A DNA stretch of 64,000 nt from Desulfurellales bacterium (GTDB taxonomy: Bacteria; Campylobacterota_A; Desulfurellia; Desulfurellales; Hippeaceae): positions 1 through 64,000 of the forward strand of contig JALWEJ010000079.1 in assembly GCA_027014115.1 (NCBI GenBank), given 5' to 3'. The position numbers and the translations under genes are program-made. The notes beneath the pieces are model-generated. The model saw nothing but the letters and a program-made list of their open reading frames with translations. It was not told the origin of the DNA and searched no databases. Below, in pieces: positions 54,355 to 63,595 of the stretch (position 1 is the stretch's first letter; every line of letters begins with the position of its first letter).

Positions 54355-54798
54355 ATGAGCTTAGATAAAAAAACCGAAGAGGATATTATTTTAATAGTTG
54401 AATCACTTGGGTTGAAGGTGTATGATATGGAATATAGTAACTCAAAGATTACTGTATTCATAGAAAAAGATTCTGGATATGTTTCCGTTGAGGATTGTGA
54501 AAATGTAAGCAGAAATGTAAGTGTTATGCTTGATGTGAATGATCCTTTTCCGAGTTCTTATGTTCTTGAGGTATCAAGTCCCGGTATAAATAGAAAGCTG
54601 AGAAAAAAAGAGCATTTTTTATCGGCAGTAGGCAAAAAATGTTATATTAGAACACACAGGTTGGTAGGTGAAAGTAAAGTATTTAGAGGTATTTTATCAT
54701 CATTTGAAAATGATATGATAATTTTGAGTGAAAATAATGGAGAAAGTGTTGAAATAAAATTGGACAATATTAAAAAAGCGAGAATAGATGAGGTTTAG
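54355..54798 (+). CDS. rimP: Ribosome maturation factor RimP
   Basis: A 147-residue protein needed for 30S subunit maturation. The N-terminal alpha/beta domain contains VEDCENVSRNVS and YVLEVSSPGINRKL, the strongest RimP signature; the C-terminal half is the SH3-like domain. It heads the classical rimP-nusA-infB cluster. A ribosome site is not obvious (AAAGGG 10 bases upstream). Confidence 0.95.
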   Translation: MSLDKKTEEDIILIVESLGLKVYDMEYSNSKITVFIEKDSGYVSVEDCENVSRNVSVMLDVNDPFPSSYVLEVSSPGINRKLRKKEHFLSAVGKKCYIRTHRLVGESKVFRGILSSFENDMIILSENNGESVEIKLDNIKKARIDEV

Positions 54799-54807
54799 GA
54801 GGTAGTA

Positions 54808-55890
54808 ATGAGCGAGATTTTTAATATAGCAAAACAGATATCAAAGGAGCATGATATACCATTGGAGAGGGTTTTGATGTCTTTATCAGATGCAATGAAA
54901 ACTGCTATTTTGAGAAAATACGGAGACGATGTTCCTTTGAGAGTGGATGTCAGTATAGAAAATGAGATATTTGATGTTTATGTGGGTAAGACAGTTGCAA
55001 AAAAACCAAAGAACGATAAAGAGATATCGCTTAAAGATGCGCTTTTGATAGATGAAAATGCTAAAATAGGCGACATTGTAGAAGATAAAATAGATGCAAA
55101 GAGTCTTGGCAGGATTGCTGTTACCTCTATAAAAAATGTTATATCCAAATTATTTAGAGATGTTGAAAAACATACTGCATACGAAGAGTATAAGCACTAT
55201 ATTGGCAGTATAATAGTGGGAGAGGTTTGGAGTATCGGGGCATATAACGATGTTATTGTTGATTTTAAAAACGCAATAGGCATACTACCCAAAAAAGAAC
55301 AGGGCATTAATGATAAATATGTGGTTGGAGAAAATGTTAGAGCATATGTTCTTGAGGTTTTGGAAGAAGCCAAAGGCGTTAAGTTGATTCTCTCAAGGAC
55401 ACACCCTGGATTTGTTAAGGAATTATTTAAAAAAGAGGTGCCTGAGGTAAAAGACGGTAGTGTGGAGATAAAGGCTGTTGCAAGAGAACCCTCAAGAAGA
55501 ACAAAGGTTGCCGTATACTCCAAAGATTCACGTATAGACCCCATAGGCACATGTGTTGGCTCCAAGGGTGTAAGAATTGCAGCAATTGTAAAGGAGCTCG
55601 GTGATGAAAAAATTGATGTCATTAAGTGGAGTGCAAATCCGTCCATATATATCAGAAATGCAATGTCACCTGCGAAGGTTATATCTGTTGATATAGATGA
55701 GGATTTGAAAAGGGCAAAGGTGTATGTAGAGGATGAGGAATACTCTATGGCAATAGGAAAAGCCGGTGTTAATGCAAAATTGGCAGCTAAATTAACCGGA
55801 TATAATATAGATATTATAAAAAATTCTGATAGAATAGACGGTGATGTTGTTGCCGATGAATTTTTGGCCGATAGCGATGTTTCTGTTTGA
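54808..55890 (+). CDS. nusA: Transcription termination/antitermination factor NusA
   Basis: Binds RNA polymerase and nascent RNA to control pausing, termination and antitermination. The 360-residue protein has the N-terminal polymerase-binding domain (about 1-125), an S1 domain (about 130-200), and KH1/KH2 with the GTCVGSKGVRI and AIGKAGVNAKLAAKLTGY GxxG loops. It lacks the C-terminal acidic repeats of E. coli NusA. TTTAGGAGGT precedes the ATG. Confidence 0.97.
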   Translation: MSEIFNIAKQISKEHDIPLERVLMSLSDAMKTAILRKYGDDVPLRVDVSIENEIFDVYVGKTVAKKPKNDKEISLKDALLIDENAKIGDIVEDKIDAKSLGRIAVTSIKNVISKLFRDVEKHTAYEEYKHYIGSIIVGEVWSIGAYNDVIVDFKNAIGILPKKEQGINDKYVVGENVRAYVLEVLEEAKGVKLILSRTHPGFVKELFKKEVPEVKDGSVEIKAVAREPSRRTKVAVYSKDSRIDPIGTCVGSKGVRIAAIVKELGDEKIDVIKWSANPSIYIRNAMSPAKVISVDIDEDLKRAKVYVEDEEYSMAIGKAGVNAKLAAKLTGYNIDIIKNSDRIDGDVVADEFLADSDVSV

Positions 55891-55908
55891 TGTTTGTGGA
55901 GGTTGCAG

Positions 55909-58059
55909 ATGGGTAAGTTAAGGGTTTATGAGATAGCAAGAAGACTGAATACGAAAAGCAGTGTTGTCATAAAGAAGTTAAATGATATGAATATAGAGGC
56001 AAAAAGCAATTTTAGCGGAATAGAGGAAGAGGTTGCCGAAAAGTTTATAGAAGAGTGGAATAAATCAAGAAAAGAGATGATTAAACAGATTAAGGAAAAG
56101 CATAAAGAAAAACAACCGGTAAAAAAAGAAGAAAAAACAAAAGAAAAACCCAAAGAGAAAAACATAAAAGATAGTCAGCAAAAGAAACATAAGGGTAGAT
56201 TTAGAAAAGAGGAATTTATAGAGTCTGTAACCCCTCAAAAGCTAAAAGGAAGAAAAAAGTATAAAAAGGCCGAAAAAGGTGCAAAAGAGGAAGAGCAGGA
56301 CAGCAACATTATAAACTTTAAAGAGGGGATGACCGTCTTCGAATTTGCAAACACAATGGATGTTGATTTTTCGGATATTTTATCAAAATTGTTTCAGCTT
56401 GGAATTATGGCAAGAAAGAACGACATAATTAACCTTGACGCTGCAAAGATATTAGCAGAAGAGTATGGTTTTGAAATAAATGAAGAAAGCCTTAAAAAAA
56501 GTGAAGGCGTTATAGAAGAGCTTATGGATATAGAGGATAGCGAAGAAGAGTTAGTTGAAAGACCACCCATTGTTACTGTTATGGGGCATGTTGATCACGG
56601 AAAAACCTCTATTTTAGATGTCATTAAAAAAACAAATGTTGCATCAAAAGAAGCAGGTGGTATAACTCAGCATACAGCGGCATACTCTGTAAAAATAAAA
56701 GACAGATATATAACATTTCTTGATACACCCGGACATGAAGCCTTTACAAAAATGAGGGCAAGGGGTGCGCAAATTACAGATATTGTTGTTCTGGTTGTTG
56801 CAGCTGACGATGGTGTTATGCCTCAAACAGTTGAGGCTATAAACCATGCAAAGGCTGCTGAAGTGCCTGTTGTTGTTGCTGTGAATAAGATAGATAAACC
56901 CAATGCAAACCCAGATAAGGTAAAGCAGGAGCTTGCAAATTACAATATAGTCCCGGAAGATTGGGGCGGTGAAAACATATTTGTTAATGTTAGTGCAAAG
57001 AAGAAGATAGGTATTGATGAGCTGCTTGAGAGTATTTTGCTGCAGGCTGAGGTTATGGAACTTAAAGCAAACCCGAACAAAAGAGCAAAAGCTGTAGTTG
57101 TTGAGGCTAAATTGGATAAAAATAGGGGCGCTGTTGCAACTGTTGTTGTTAAAGAAGGAACACTTAATCAAGGCGATGCTTTTATAGTAGGTGCACATTT
57201 TGGTAAGGTTAGGGCTTTGATGGATGACAGGGGAAAAAAGATTAAAAAAGTTGGTCCTTCGTTTGCTGCTGAGATTATAGGTTTACACGGTGTTCCGGAA
57301 GCCGGAGATACTCTTATTGCAGTAAGGAATGAACAGGCTGCCAAAGATATTGCTCAATCACGCCAAGAAGAGCTTAAAAAAGCCATGTTGAATAAAAAAG
57401 GTTTAAGTCTTGAAAATATTTTTGAAAAAATTGAAGAAGGAGAAATTAAAGAGCTCCCGATTATTTTAAAAACAGACGTATTTGGCTCTATTGAGGCTAT
57501 TTCATCGGCAGTTGCAAAGATTGCAACAGATGAGGTGTCTGTAAAGATTATACATTCAGCTGTTGGTGCTATTACCAAGACAGATATAGATTTGGCTCAG
57601 GCGTCAAATGCTATTATTGTTGGGTTTAATGTAAGACCAACTCAGGAAGCTTTTAAGATGTCAAAGGATTTACATGTTGATATTAGGACATATAAGGTTA
57701 TTTATGACATCATAGAGGATGTAAAAAAATCACTATCCGGACTGCTTTCACCCGAAGAAAAGGAAGAGATTCTCGGAAGGGTCGAAATCAGAGACACGTT
57801 TAAAGTTCCAAAAATTGGTGTTGTTGCAGGCTGCTATGTTACATATGGTAAAATTACAAGAAATGCAATGATAAGGATTTTAAGGGAAGGCGTTATAATA
57901 TATGAGGGTAAGATTGCCTCACTGAAAAGATTTAAAGATGATGTTTCAGAGGTTCAGCAGGGTTATGAATGTGGTGTCGGTGTAGAGGGTTTCAATGACA
58001 TAAAACCCGGAGACAGTATTGAGGCATATACAATAACAAAGATTGAAAGAGAGCTTTAA
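55909..58059 (+). CDS. infB: Translation initiation factor IF-2
   Basis: GTPase that brings initiator fMet-tRNA to the 30S subunit. The 716-residue protein has an IF2-N segment ([16 protein letters not shown]), a Lys/Glu-rich linker (about 65-145), a second N domain, then the G domain with G1 GHVDHGKTS (near residue 226), G3 DTPGH and G4 NKIDKP, and domains II-IV. The start at 55909 has GGAGG six bases upstream; the frame is open five codons further without a ribosome site. Confidence 0.97.
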   Translation: MGKLRVYEIARRLNTKSSVVIKKLNDMNIEAKSNFSGIEEEVAEKFIEEWNKSRKEMIKQIKEKHKEKQPVKKEEKTKEKPKEKNIKDSQQKKHKGRFRKEEFIESVTPQKLKGRKKYKKAEKGAKEEEQDSNIINFKEGMTVFEFANTMDVDFSDILSKLFQLGIMARKNDIINLDAAKILAEEYGFEINEESLKKSEGVIEELMDIEDSEEELVERPPIVTVMGHVDHGKTSILDVIKKTNVASKEAGGITQHTAAYSVKIKDRYITFLDTPGHEAFTKMRARGAQITDIVVLVVAADDGVMPQTVEAINHAKAAEVPVVVAVNKIDKPNANPDKVKQELANYNIVPEDWGGENIFVNVSAKKKIGIDELLESILLQAEVMELKANPNKRAKAVVVEAKLDKNRGAVATVVVKEGTLNQGDAFIVGAHFGKVRALMDDRGKKIKKVGPSFAAEIIGLHGVPEAGDTLIAVRNEQAAKDIAQSRQEELKKAMLNKKGLSLENIFEKIEEGEIKELPIILKTDVFGSIEAISSAVAKIATDEVSVKIIHSAVGAITKTDIDLAQASNAIIVGFNVRPTQEAFKMSKDLHVDIRTYKVIYDIIEDVKKSLSGLLSPEEKEEILGRVEIRDTFKVPKIGVVAGCYVTYGKITRNAMIRILREGVIIYEGKIASLKRFKDDVSEVQQGYECGVGVEGFNDIKPGDSIEAYTITKIEREL

Positions 58060-58070
58060 ACGAAAAACAA

Positions 58071-58352
58071 GTGTTTGTCGGTATTATGGAAATAGAGTTT
58101 AGATTGTTTGATGTTTTTTCATTAAAAGACAAAAGAAAAACTCTAAAAAGCTTGAAAGATAAAATAAAAAGAATGTTTAATGTGTCTGTATCCGAAGTAA
58201 ACAGCAATGATATTATAAATTATTCAACTGTGGGTTTTGCTTGTGTATCAAACAACAAAGCAATTATTGAATCAACATTTGAAAAAATATTACATTTTCT
58301 TGAGAATAGTTATAATATTGAACTGACAAATATCAGAAAGGACTTTCTATGA
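58071..58352 (+). CDS. DUF503 family protein YlxP
   Basis: A 93-residue protein of the DUF503/YlxP family, commonly found between infB and rbfA and thought to act in ribosome assembly. FVGIMEIEFRL, SLKDKRKTLKSLKDKI and FNVSVSEV are the family core. It starts at GTG 58071 without a clear ribosome site, and overlaps rbfA by four bases (ATGA). Confidence 0.88.
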   Translation: MFVGIMEIEFRLFDVFSLKDKRKTLKSLKDKIKRMFNVSVSEVNSNDIINYSTVGFACVSNNKAIIESTFEKILHFLENSYNIELTNIRKDFL

Positions 58353-58708
58353 TAAAAAGGAACAACCCTTACAAAAGAAAAGATAGGGTTGCAAGCGAGC
58401 TTAAGAAAGCAATATCGTATATAATAGAATTTGAGATAGGTGACGATAGGTTAAAAGAGGTTACCTTAACCGATGTTGTTGTGAGTGACGATTTGAAACA
58501 TGCTAAGGTTTATGTTGGAATGAGCCTAACAAACAAAAGTAAAGAATTAATTATGGCTGCACTTGATAGGGCAAAGAGTTTTATAAGAAAGAGTTTGTCC
58601 GGAAGGGTTAGGCTTAGATATATGCCCACATTGAGTTTTTATTATGATGATTCCATAGATTACGGATTTAAAATTGATAAGCTTTTAAAGGATATTGAAG
58701 ATGAATGA
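58349..58708 (+). CDS. rbfA: Ribosome-binding factor A
   Basis: A 119-residue KH-like protein required for late 16S rRNA processing and 30S maturation. Visible are the basic N-terminus (RKDRVASELKKAIS), EVTLTDVVVSDDLKHAKVYV (quoted as DVVVSDDLKHAKVYV) and the C-terminal RYMPTLSFYYDDSIDYG. It overlaps both ylxP and the nrnA start, the usual rbfA-nrnA-truB order. Confidence 0.95.
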   Translation: MIKRNNPYKRKDRVASELKKAISYIIEFEIGDDRLKEVTLTDVVVSDDLKHAKVYVGMSLTNKSKELIMAALDRAKSFIRKSLSGRVRLRYMPTLSFYYDDSIDYGFKIDKLLKDIEDE

Positions 58709-59657
58709 ACTGATAAAAAAAATAGGTGATATTATTAAAAAGCAGAATAGTTTTTTAATTGTATCACACAAAAATCCAGACGGAGATGCTGTAGGCTCCT
58801 CTTTGGCGCTGTACAGTCTTCTTGGTGAAATGGGCAAAAAGGTCTATGTTGAAAATCCAACGGATGTGCCGCAGCTTTATATGTTTCTTGAGGATTATGA
58901 TAAAATTAAGCCTATTAAAAATGATAAAGATATTGATGTTGTAATTGCTGTTGATACAGCGGAACTTGACAGATGCGGTATACAGAAGGACTATGTTGAA
59001 GACAAAATATTTATAAACATAGACCATCACAAAACAAACACTCTATTTGGAGAAATAAATCTGATAAATGCAGATGCTGCCGCTGTGGGGTGCATATTGT
59101 GGGATTTATTCAAGCAAAACGGTTTTGAGATATCAAAAAAAACATCTCAATATCTATATCTGAGTATATTGACAGATACAGGTTCATTTAGATATTCCTC
59201 AACATCTCCAAAAACCATGCGTATAGCCGCTGATTTGCTCGAAAGAGGTGTAGAGCCGTGGTTTATTGCCTACAATATCTATGAATCGAACAGATTTAAA
59301 ACATTAAAACTGCTTGGTCTTGTGCTTGGGACGCTTGAGACATATTACGACGGGAAGCTTGCTGTTGAATATGTTACACAGGATATGTTTGAAAAAACCA
59401 ATACCAGTGCAGAGGATACCGAAGGATTTGTAAATTTTGCACGCAGTGTTCGCGGTGCAGAGGTTGGTGTTTTACTAAGAGAAGACGGTCCTAATCTTTT
59501 TAAAATCAGTATGCGCTCAAAAGATAAGGTTGATGTGACTATTGCTGCTTCAGCTTTTGGTGGCGGTGGTCATAAAAATGCTGCCGGCGGTCAGATTGAA
59601 GGTACGCTGAATGAAGCAAAAAGCAAAATAGTAGAGGCTTTTTCTTTTTTATCATAA
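58701..59657 (+). CDS. nrnA: Bifunctional oligoribonuclease / PAP phosphatase NrnA
   Basis: DHH-family enzyme that degrades nano-RNA and can dephosphorylate 3'-phosphoadenosine 5'-phosphate. The 318-residue protein has the metal motifs SHKNPDGDAVGS, AVDTAELDR, NIDHHKTN and, in the DHHA1 domain, GGGGHKNAAGG. It may also finish c-di-nucleotide breakdown by cleaving pNpN products. The start at 58701 overlaps the rbfA stop; a TTG two codons earlier lacks support. Confidence 0.93.
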   Translation: MNELIKKIGDIIKKQNSFLIVSHKNPDGDAVGSSLALYSLLGEMGKKVYVENPTDVPQLYMFLEDYDKIKPIKNDKDIDVVIAVDTAELDRCGIQKDYVEDKIFINIDHHKTNTLFGEINLINADAAAVGCILWDLFKQNGFEISKKTSQYLYLSILTDTGSFRYSSTSPKTMRIAADLLERGVEPWFIAYNIYESNRFKTLKLLGLVLGTLETYYDGKLAVEYVTQDMFEKTNTSAEDTEGFVNFARSVRGAEVGVLLREDGPNLFKISMRSKDKVDVTIAASAFGGGGHKNAAGGQIEGTLNEAKSKIVEAFSFLS

Positions 59658-59660
59658 ATA

Positions 59661-60515
59661 ATGCAAGATGCTGTAATACTGATTGATAAGCCCAAAGGTA
59701 TAACCTCCTACGATGTCATAAGAAAACTTCAGAAAAAACTTAGTATTAAAAAAATAGGTCATGCCGGTGTTTTAGATAAACCTGCAACGGGTTTATTGGT
59801 TTGTGCAACAAATAGGGCAACAAAAATACTATCCCTCTTTGAAAACGGATATAAGATTTATACAGCAAAGATTCAGCTTGGTGTAAAAACTGATACTTAT
59901 GATATAGAGGGAAATGTTTTAGAAAAAAAAGAAAATATTAATCTTAATCTGGATGCAGTAAGGGATGTTTTGATAGAATTTGAGGGTGAGATAACACAAA
60001 AAGCCCCGCCTTTTTCCAATGTAAAAATAAATGGTAAGAAATTGTACCAATATACTTTGTCTGACGAAGATGTTGAGCTGCCTGCAAGAAGAGTGGTTGT
60101 ACACGGCATCAAAGTTGTTGGTTTTGACGGTAATTTCTTAGATGTTATGGTTAAGTGCTCCAAAGGAACGTATATAAGATCTCTTGCAAATGACATCGGG
60201 GAGAGACTCGGTGTTTTTGGTTGTGTGTATTCTTTGAGAAGGGTGTTTAGTTATCCATTTAGCATTGAATCGGCTAACAGCTGTGATAATATTAAACCGA
60301 TTTCCATAAATGATGCTTTGAGTTTTTTGCCGTCTTTAAGGGTAAGTGCCGAGATTGAAAAAAAGGTGAAAAATGGCGTTGTTTTTGGAAGATTGTTTGA
60401 TTGTGAATCTCTTAAATACGGAACATATAGAGTTTTAAATAAAGACAATTCTCTTTTGGCTGTAGTTGAAAAACATTCACAAAAGACAGTATATCGTTTT
60501 ATAGAAATCCGATAG
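59661..60515 (+). CDS. truB: tRNA pseudouridine-55 synthase
   Basis: Forms pseudouridine 55 in the tRNA T-loop. The 284-residue protein has IDKPKGITSYDVIRKL, then GHAGVLDKPATGLL with catalytic Asp39 (LDK where LDP is usual), and YIRSLANDIGERLG; the C-terminal tail is a small PUA-like region. It follows nrnA by three bases with no ribosome site, probably translated by coupling. Confidence 0.94.
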   Translation: MQDAVILIDKPKGITSYDVIRKLQKKLSIKKIGHAGVLDKPATGLLVCATNRATKILSLFENGYKIYTAKIQLGVKTDTYDIEGNVLEKKENINLNLDAVRDVLIEFEGEITQKAPPFSNVKINGKKLYQYTLSDEDVELPARRVVVHGIKVVGFDGNFLDVMVKCSKGTYIRSLANDIGERLGVFGCVYSLRRVFSYPFSIESANSCDNIKPISINDALSFLPSLRVSAEIEKKVKNGVVFGRLFDCESLKYGTYRVLNKDNSLLAVVEKHSQKTVYRFIEIR

Positions 60516-60537
60516 ATATTTTTAATCCAACATATAA

Positions 60538-60553
60538 AGGTACACTGTTTGCT
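60538..60553 (+). promoter_or_regulatory. Sigma-54 promoter for flgF-flgG-flgA
   Basis: AGGTACACTGTTTGCT aligns with TGGCACR-N4-TTGCW: GG at 60539-60540 and GC at 60551-60552 with exactly ten bases between, and an intact TTGC. It lies about 30 bases before flgF. This implies sigma-54 control of the rod genes, as in many polar flagellates. Confidence 0.65.
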
Positions 60554-60584
60554 AAACATTAAATGATGAGTATGAGGAGGGTTT

Positions 60585-61379
60585 ATGTTTAGCGGTGTTT
60601 ATGATGCTGCAGGTGCTATGATAGTTCAAATGAACAGGGTTAACAATATATCCAGCAATATTGCCAATGTGGGTACGGTAGGTTTTAAAAAAGAAAGAAT
60701 AAATATAAAAAGCTGGTCAAGGATTTGGGGTGAGGCGAATGCAGCTTTACCTATACCGCCGAATACAAAACAGGCTCAAGATTTTATCAACGAAACAAAA
60801 AATTCTACACCGCATATGGAGAAAGACTATGTCGATTTTTCACAAGGTCCGATGAAGCATACGGGAAATACACTTGATTTTTCGATTGAATGTAAAGGGT
60901 TTTTTCTCGTAAAAACACCAAATGGTATAGCATACACAAGGGATGGTGAATTCAGTATAAACAAAGACGGTATTCTTGTTCAAAAAGGAACAGGTTATCC
61001 TGTTATCGGCGAAAATTATTTCTCAAACGGAAATTTGATAGATGTAACTGGAAATCATTTTGTCATTAGGGAAGACGGAACGGTTATAGTGGATAAAAAT
61101 AATGTAGACAAGATTGCCGTGAGGGATTTTAAGAATTACGCAAATTTGAAAAAATTACACGATACACTGTTTGTGCCTATAAATAATGAACAAACAGTCA
61201 ATGTTGATAATTATCGACTTGCGAATGGTTATCTTGAGATGAGTAATGTCAGCATAGTGAAAGAGATGGTTAATTTGATAGATGCACAAAGGGCCTTTGA
61301 CAGGTATCAAAGAGTAATTGATTCGCTCGGTAATGAAATAATGGGCGATGTTGTAAAAAATATTAGTAAAGTCACTTAA
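60585..61379 (+). CDS. flgF: Flagellar proximal rod protein FlgF (basal-body rod protein)
   Basis: A 264-residue rod protein. The N-terminal heptad-like helix ([17 protein letters not shown]) and C-terminal helix ([20 protein letters not shown], quoted as [16 protein letters not shown]) are the pair that form the rod coiled coil. The middle domain has the FTVxxxGFFLV-type segment. It is divergent from FlgG next door and shorter in the middle; FlgF is assigned by order. ATGAGGAGGG precedes the ATG. Confidence 0.88.
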   Translation: MFSGVYDAAGAMIVQMNRVNNISSNIANVGTVGFKKERINIKSWSRIWGEANAALPIPPNTKQAQDFINETKNSTPHMEKDYVDFSQGPMKHTGNTLDFSIECKGFFLVKTPNGIAYTRDGEFSINKDGILVQKGTGYPVIGENYFSNGNLIDVTGNHFVIREDGTVIVDKNNVDKIAVRDFKNYANLKKLHDTLFVPINNEQTVNVDNYRLANGYLEMSNVSIVKEMVNLIDAQRAFDRYQRVIDSLGNEIMGDVVKNISKVT

Positions 61380-61396
61380 GAGTATGGGAGGAAAAT

Positions 61397-62185
61397 ATGA
61401 TTAGGTCACTATGGACAGCTGCAACGGGAATGGAGGCGCAGCAGTTAAATATAGATACAATATCAAACAATCTTGCCAATGTTAATACGGCAGGTTTTAA
61501 AAGAAGCAGGCCTGATTTTGAGGATTTGCTTTATCAAATGGTTAAGGAGGCGGGCGTAGCCTCAACATCAAACACATCAGAGCCTACGGGTATTCAGGTG
61601 GGTTTGGGTGTAAAACCTGCTGCTGTTGTAAAAAATTTTTCTCAAGGAAACTTCAAAGAAACAGGCAATCCACTTGATATAGCCATTGCCGGAAAAGGTT
61701 TTTTTCAAATAACGATGCCTGATGGTACAATCGCATACTCAAGAGACGGCTCTTTTAAGATTGACGCAAACGGAAAGATTGTAACAAGTGAGGGCTACCC
61801 GCTTTCACCTGAGATAACAATACCCGGTGACACAGTAAGTGTAAATATAGGAAATGATGGAACCGTATCTGTTTTAGAGGCCGGACAGAGCACACCTTCT
61901 CAGATTGGACAGATACAGATTGCAAATTTCATCAACCCGGCAGGTTTGAAGGCTTTGGGGCACAATCTCTATCAAGAAAGTGATGCATCAGGTGCTGCAA
62001 CTGTTGGAAATCCCGGTTCAAACGGTCTTGGAACAATAGAGCAGGGTATACTTGAAATGAGTAATGTAAGCGTTGTTCAGGAGATGGTTGAGATGATAGC
62101 AGGACAGCGCGCATACGAAACAAACGCAAAGGCTATACAGACAAGCGATGAGATGCTTCAAACGGCTAATAACCTTAAGCGTTAG
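61397..62185 (+). CDS. flgG: Flagellar distal rod protein FlgG
   Basis: The 262-residue distal rod subunit, exported by the flagellar type III system. [16 protein letters not shown], then [20 protein letters not shown] and the extended loop with FEDLLYQ (the FlgG-specific insertion) identify FlgG. The C-terminus [20 protein letters not shown] (quoted in part) is canonical. It lies 17 bases after flgF and overlaps flgA by 38 bases. Confidence 0.96.
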   Translation: MIRSLWTAATGMEAQQLNIDTISNNLANVNTAGFKRSRPDFEDLLYQMVKEAGVASTSNTSEPTGIQVGLGVKPAAVVKNFSQGNFKETGNPLDIAIAGKGFFQITMPDGTIAYSRDGSFKIDANGKIVTSEGYPLSPEITIPGDTVSVNIGNDGTVSVLEAGQSTPSQIGQIQIANFINPAGLKALGHNLYQESDASGAATVGNPGSNGLGTIEQGILEMSNVSVVQEMVEMIAGQRAYETNAKAIQTSDEMLQTANNLKR

Positions 62186-63035
62186 TATATTTTTCCTGCT
62201 AACTTTCGTTAGCAAATCATGCGATATAATATTAAAACCATTTTCTTTGGTATCTTTAAAAAAAATCTACCTAAAAGATATTGCTGAAAAATATCCAAAA
62301 AATCTGAAAAATTTCTATATAGCCAATGCTCCCTACATAAACAGCAGCCTTATAGTAAATGACAGATATTTAAGTTCTCTTTTGAAAAACAAGGGTTTTA
62401 AAAATCTCAAAATTTGCCGCAAAAAATCTATTGTCAAAAGAAAACCACTTTATATTAAAGAAAGCTTCATAAAGAAACTTACAGGTTTAAACAATATAAC
62501 AATTGTTTCTGCAATGCCTGTTGTTGTACCTTATGCGGAGTACAGCTTTAAAGTTAAAAGTATAAAAAAAAGCGGACAGTTTGTTTGGATTGTTCTATCT
62601 CTTTATGAAAATGGGAAATTTTTTAGAAATATAGGCATAAGTGCAAAAAGCAGAATATCCGATATTTTGCCTGTTGCCAGTATGGATATAAGAAGAGGAG
62701 AAATTATACAGCCAAATGAACTCAAATTTGTAAAAATAACAAAAAACACAAACAAACCTGTTTTAAAAACAAACGATGCAATAATTGGCTGTGTTGCAAC
62801 TGTAGATATTAGAAAGGGTCAATTTTTTACATCATTAAACACAAAAAAGCCGTTTCTTGTAAAGAGGGGAGATATTGTCAGTGTTAGTGTTGTTGAAAAT
62901 GCCATTAAAATAAGCACAGTTGCAAAGGCTTTGCGAAATGGTTTTGATAAAGATATGATACCCATTAAGTATATAAATTCAAACAGGGTTGTTGTTGCAC
63001 AGGTTGTCGGAAATAAAAAGGTTCTGGTAAAATAA
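62148..63035 (+). CDS. flgA: Flagella basal body P-ring formation protein FlgA
   Basis: A 295-residue periplasmic chaperone for the flagellar P ring. The signal peptide ([20 protein letters not shown] region) is followed by a divergent N-terminal part and an SAF-type domain (about 175-230: [29 protein letters not shown]), ending in the ChapFlgA domain with [19 protein letters not shown] (quoted as VKRGDIVSV). The start lies inside flgG; no later start keeps the signal sequence. Confidence 0.85.
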   Translation: MRCFKRLITLSVSIFFLLTFVSKSCDIILKPFSLVSLKKIYLKDIAEKYPKNLKNFYIANAPYINSSLIVNDRYLSSLLKNKGFKNLKICRKKSIVKRKPLYIKESFIKKLTGLNNITIVSAMPVVVPYAEYSFKVKSIKKSGQFVWIVLSLYENGKFFRNIGISAKSRISDILPVASMDIRRGEIIQPNELKFVKITKNTNKPVLKTNDAIIGCVATVDIRKGQFFTSLNTKKPFLVKRGDIVSVSVVENAIKISTVAKALRNGFDKDMIPIKYINSNRVVVAQVVGNKKVLVK

Positions 63036-63595
63036 TGAAAATAGCCGTTGGTATAAGCGGTGCAAGCGGTTCAGTATACGCAAAAAAACTTATAGAATAC
63101 CTAAGCGTAGAAAATGACCTTTTTATCAGCATAACTCAAAATGCAAAAGAAATATTTTTATATGAGACAGGCATTGACTTTTACAGTTTTATAAAAAAAT
63201 TTGATGTTAAGCTTTTTGATGAAAATGATATGTTTGCGCCTATTTCAAGCGGTTCTTTTACTCTTGACGGTTGTGTTGTTGTACCGTGTTCTATGAAAAC
63301 TTTGGCTTCAATAGCAAACGGATACAGTGATACGCTTGTATCAAGATGTGCGGATGTTTCCATAAAACAAAAAAGAAAACTTATTGTGGTGCCGAGAGAA
63401 ACTCCATTATCGGCTATACACCTCGAAAATATGCTCAAACTATCAAGACTGAATGTTTCTGTTGTTGTTCCTTCTGTCGGCTTTTACTCAAAACCCAAAA
63501 CAGTCAATGATTGTGTAGATTTTGTTGTGGGAAAAATTCTTGATGAGCTGAAAATAGAGCACAACCTCTATACAAGATGGGGAGAAAACAATTAA
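63035..63595 (+). CDS. ubiX: Flavin prenyltransferase UbiX
   Basis: Makes prenyl-FMN, the cofactor of UbiD decarboxylases. The 186-residue protein has GISGASGSVYA for FMN, SGSFTLDGCVVVPCSMKTLA (quoted as VVPCSMKTLA) and VPRETPLSAIHLENML. It shares its first base with the flgA stop and is followed by ubiB, a pair seen in quinone biosynthesis. No ubiD is in the window. Confidence 0.95.
   Translation: MKIAVGISGASGSVYAKKLIEYLSVENDLFISITQNAKEIFLYETGIDFYSFIKKFDVKLFDENDMFAPISSGSFTLDGCVVVPCSMKTLASIANGYSDTLVSRCADVSIKQKRKLIVVPRETPLSAIHLENMLKLSRLNVSVVVPSVGFYSKPKTVNDCVDFVVGKILDELKIEHNLYTRWGENN

Noticed and set aside
56644-57198. 184-codon antisense frame inside infB
   Set aside because: Lies wholly opposite the highly conserved IF-2 GTPase domain, Cys/Asn/Tyr-rich, no ribosome site; a shadow of codon bias.
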